A stretch of 64,000 bases of DNA from Fibrobacter sp. UWB10 (lineage in GTDB: Bacteria; Fibrobacterota; Fibrobacteria; Fibrobacterales; Fibrobacteraceae), in the NCBI RefSeq assembly GCF_900182935.1, contig NZ_FXUE01000003.1:186001-250000 (forward strand), in the 5' to 3' direction. Within the stretch, counting starts at the first letter, position 1. Every line of letters begins with the position of its first letter. This document shows, piece by piece, positions 63,064 to 64,000 of this stretch. The translations under genes and the position numbers were made by a program. Under the pieces are notes generated by a model. It was given only the letters and a program-made list of their open reading frames with translations, was not told the origin of the DNA and ran no database searches.

Positions 63064-64000
63064 TTATTTCTTTAAGACTTTCTTGCCGTAGTAAGCGCCG
63101 CGGGCCTGGTGCGTGCCATTCAGCTTGCGGCCCTTAAGATCGTAGTCGCGGTTCATCTTGAATTCGCTGGAACGAGTATTGATGCTCCCGATAGCTGTCG
63201 TATGTTCGTTGCCGTTGGTACTTTCGACAATGACCACGTCCATGGTGGCAGGGCGATTCTTTTCCTTGAGTTCTGGAGTGAAAATATCTCTTGTGAATAT
63301 GAATGCACGGAAGGGGGCGAGTGTGGCTCCGGCACCGACTTTGACAAACTGGCCGGCAGTTTTAAAATCTTCAGTGACTTGATCGTTGAACCCGTAAATA
63401 TTGTCACTAATAAGATGCTCTGGTGTAAATTCCATGAATTCATCGCTGGCAAGAATAAACCAGATTCCTCTACCGATTGCAGGGGTGAGTGTTTTAGGTG
63501 TTTCAGCTATATCTACGGCGCCTTTAATTACGAGGGTTTCAGATTCCATCTGTATGAGGTACGGTCTATAAGCTTCGGTTTTTACTTGGCTGATGTCTTC
63601 GGATCCATCTTTTAAGTTTTTAACTTGAACTTCCAATTTTCCGTTGACTTCTTCGACTCCCTGGAAATCGTAGATGTTCTTGACTCCGCTCAGTTGATTC
63701 AGGTTGACTGCGAAGGGGAGCATGATTGTGGAGTATCCATTTGCCGAAAGAGGGAACTTTCTTTCGAAAACGACGGAGTCTACGTGTTTCTCTTCGACGT
63801 CGCCGACGGATCCGTAGTAGTCGCCGTCGATGAATGCGATTGTTTTTCCGTCTTCGGTGATGTATCGGATGGCGGGATAATCTTTTTTCATCATGAGCGT
63901 GTTGTTGTAGGCGTAAAGTTTGTAGTCGCTTGTTTTTGCCACGAGATGGTTGAATATTCCATTGTTGATAGCATCATTGGTGATGTATTCCGATTGTCCG
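63064..64000 (-). CDS. Secreted surface protein, C-terminal part (truncated by window)
   Basis: 312 aa are visible; the frame stays open to the window edge, so the start and signal peptide are outside. The internal GTG at 63942 is not taken as start because the frame continues upstream (GQSEYITNDAINNG...). The visible part is beta-rich (YGSTIMLPFAVNLNQL-like stretches, GIWFILASDEFMEFTPEHL). The C-terminus DYDLKGRKLNGTHQARGAYYG then KKVLKK fits a short type IX-secretion-like tail. Function unknown; the 47-aa peptide gene is co-transcribed downstream. Confidence 0.75.
   Translation of the reverse strand, partial: GQSEYITNDAINNGIFNHLVAKTSDYKLYAYNNTLMMKKDYPAIRYITEDGKTIAFIDGDYYGSVGDVEEKHVDSVVFERKFPLSANGYSTIMLPFAVNLNQLSGVKNIYDFQGVEEVNGKLEVQVKNLKDGSEDISQVKTEAYRPYLIQMESETLVIKGAVDIAETPKTLTPAIGRGIWFILASDEFMEFTPEHLISDNIYGFNDQVTEDFKTAGQFVKVGAGATLAPFRAFIFTRDIFTPELKEKNRPATMDVVIVESTNGNEHTTAIGSINTRSSEFKMNRDYDLKGRKLNGTHQARGAYYGKKVLKK

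Overview
The window looks like chromosomal DNA of a Fibrobacter-type bacterium (Fibrobacter succinogenes or a near relative; phylum Fibrobacterota). Evidence: a TIGR02147-type protein, a lipoprotein with the Fibrobacter succinogenes major paralogous domain, Ser-rich (SSSS) linkers in cell-surface proteins, secreted GH5 and GH43 enzymes with basic type IX-secretion-like tails, a GH9 cellulase, and a purF leader that fits the Fibrobacter purF RNA motif. Genes are dense, intergenic DNA is AT-rich, and most transcription units end in clear hairpin terminators. I see no CRISPR array, insertion sequence or prophage.

Layout. 1-3.5 kb (minus): start of a lipoprotein overlapped by a TIGR02147 gene, tatA-tatC, and a His-rich G3E (CobW-type) GTPase. 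3.8-6 kb: a small acidic protein (+), then on the minus strand a repeat-bearing lipoprotein joined by an ATGA overlap to a radical SAM/SPASM enzyme, the best candidate here for an undescribed peptide-modification system. 6.1-14.5 kb (minus): ilvB-ilvN, a RidA protein, a fused LplT-acyltransferase-acyl-ACP synthetase, and an NSS sodium symporter with a 33-residue MetS-like subunit. 14.8-22 kb: an SDR oxidoreductase, a GH5 cellulase and a GH43 enzyme (+) with tgt between them (-). 22.2-24.4 kb: two identical tRNA-Leu(GAG) genes flank murD and a ~400-bp stretch rich in nested inverted repeats. 24.4-29.7 kb: secG-tpiA, a BamE-like lipoprotein, envelope proteins, recA and pncC. 29.9-32.5 kb: a major-paralogous-domain lipoprotein, a DUF5683 protein, a CobC-like phosphatase and the SRP RNA gene. 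32.7-45.7 kb (+): two giant paralogous cadherin-repeat surface proteins (1518 and 2715 aa). 45.8-57.1 kb (+): a second LplT-Aas fusion, a SUI1 protein, a FecR-domain protein coupled to a beta-helix/beta-barrel outer-membrane protein, nfo and a GH9 cellulase without a signal peptide. 57.1-60.1 kb (-): ddl-tsaB-rimI-YdcF-like operon. 60.3-64 kb: an epimerase (+), purF with a structured leader (-), and a truncated secreted protein followed by a 47-residue peptide gene (-).

Functional themes: envelope and surface biology (Tat, SecG, outer-membrane proteins, giant adhesins, lysophospholipid recycling, peptidoglycan precursors through murD and ddl) and plant-polysaccharide degradation (GH5, GH43, GH9) are interleaved with housekeeping genes. 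All calls come from reading sequence and motifs by eye; no database search was run.
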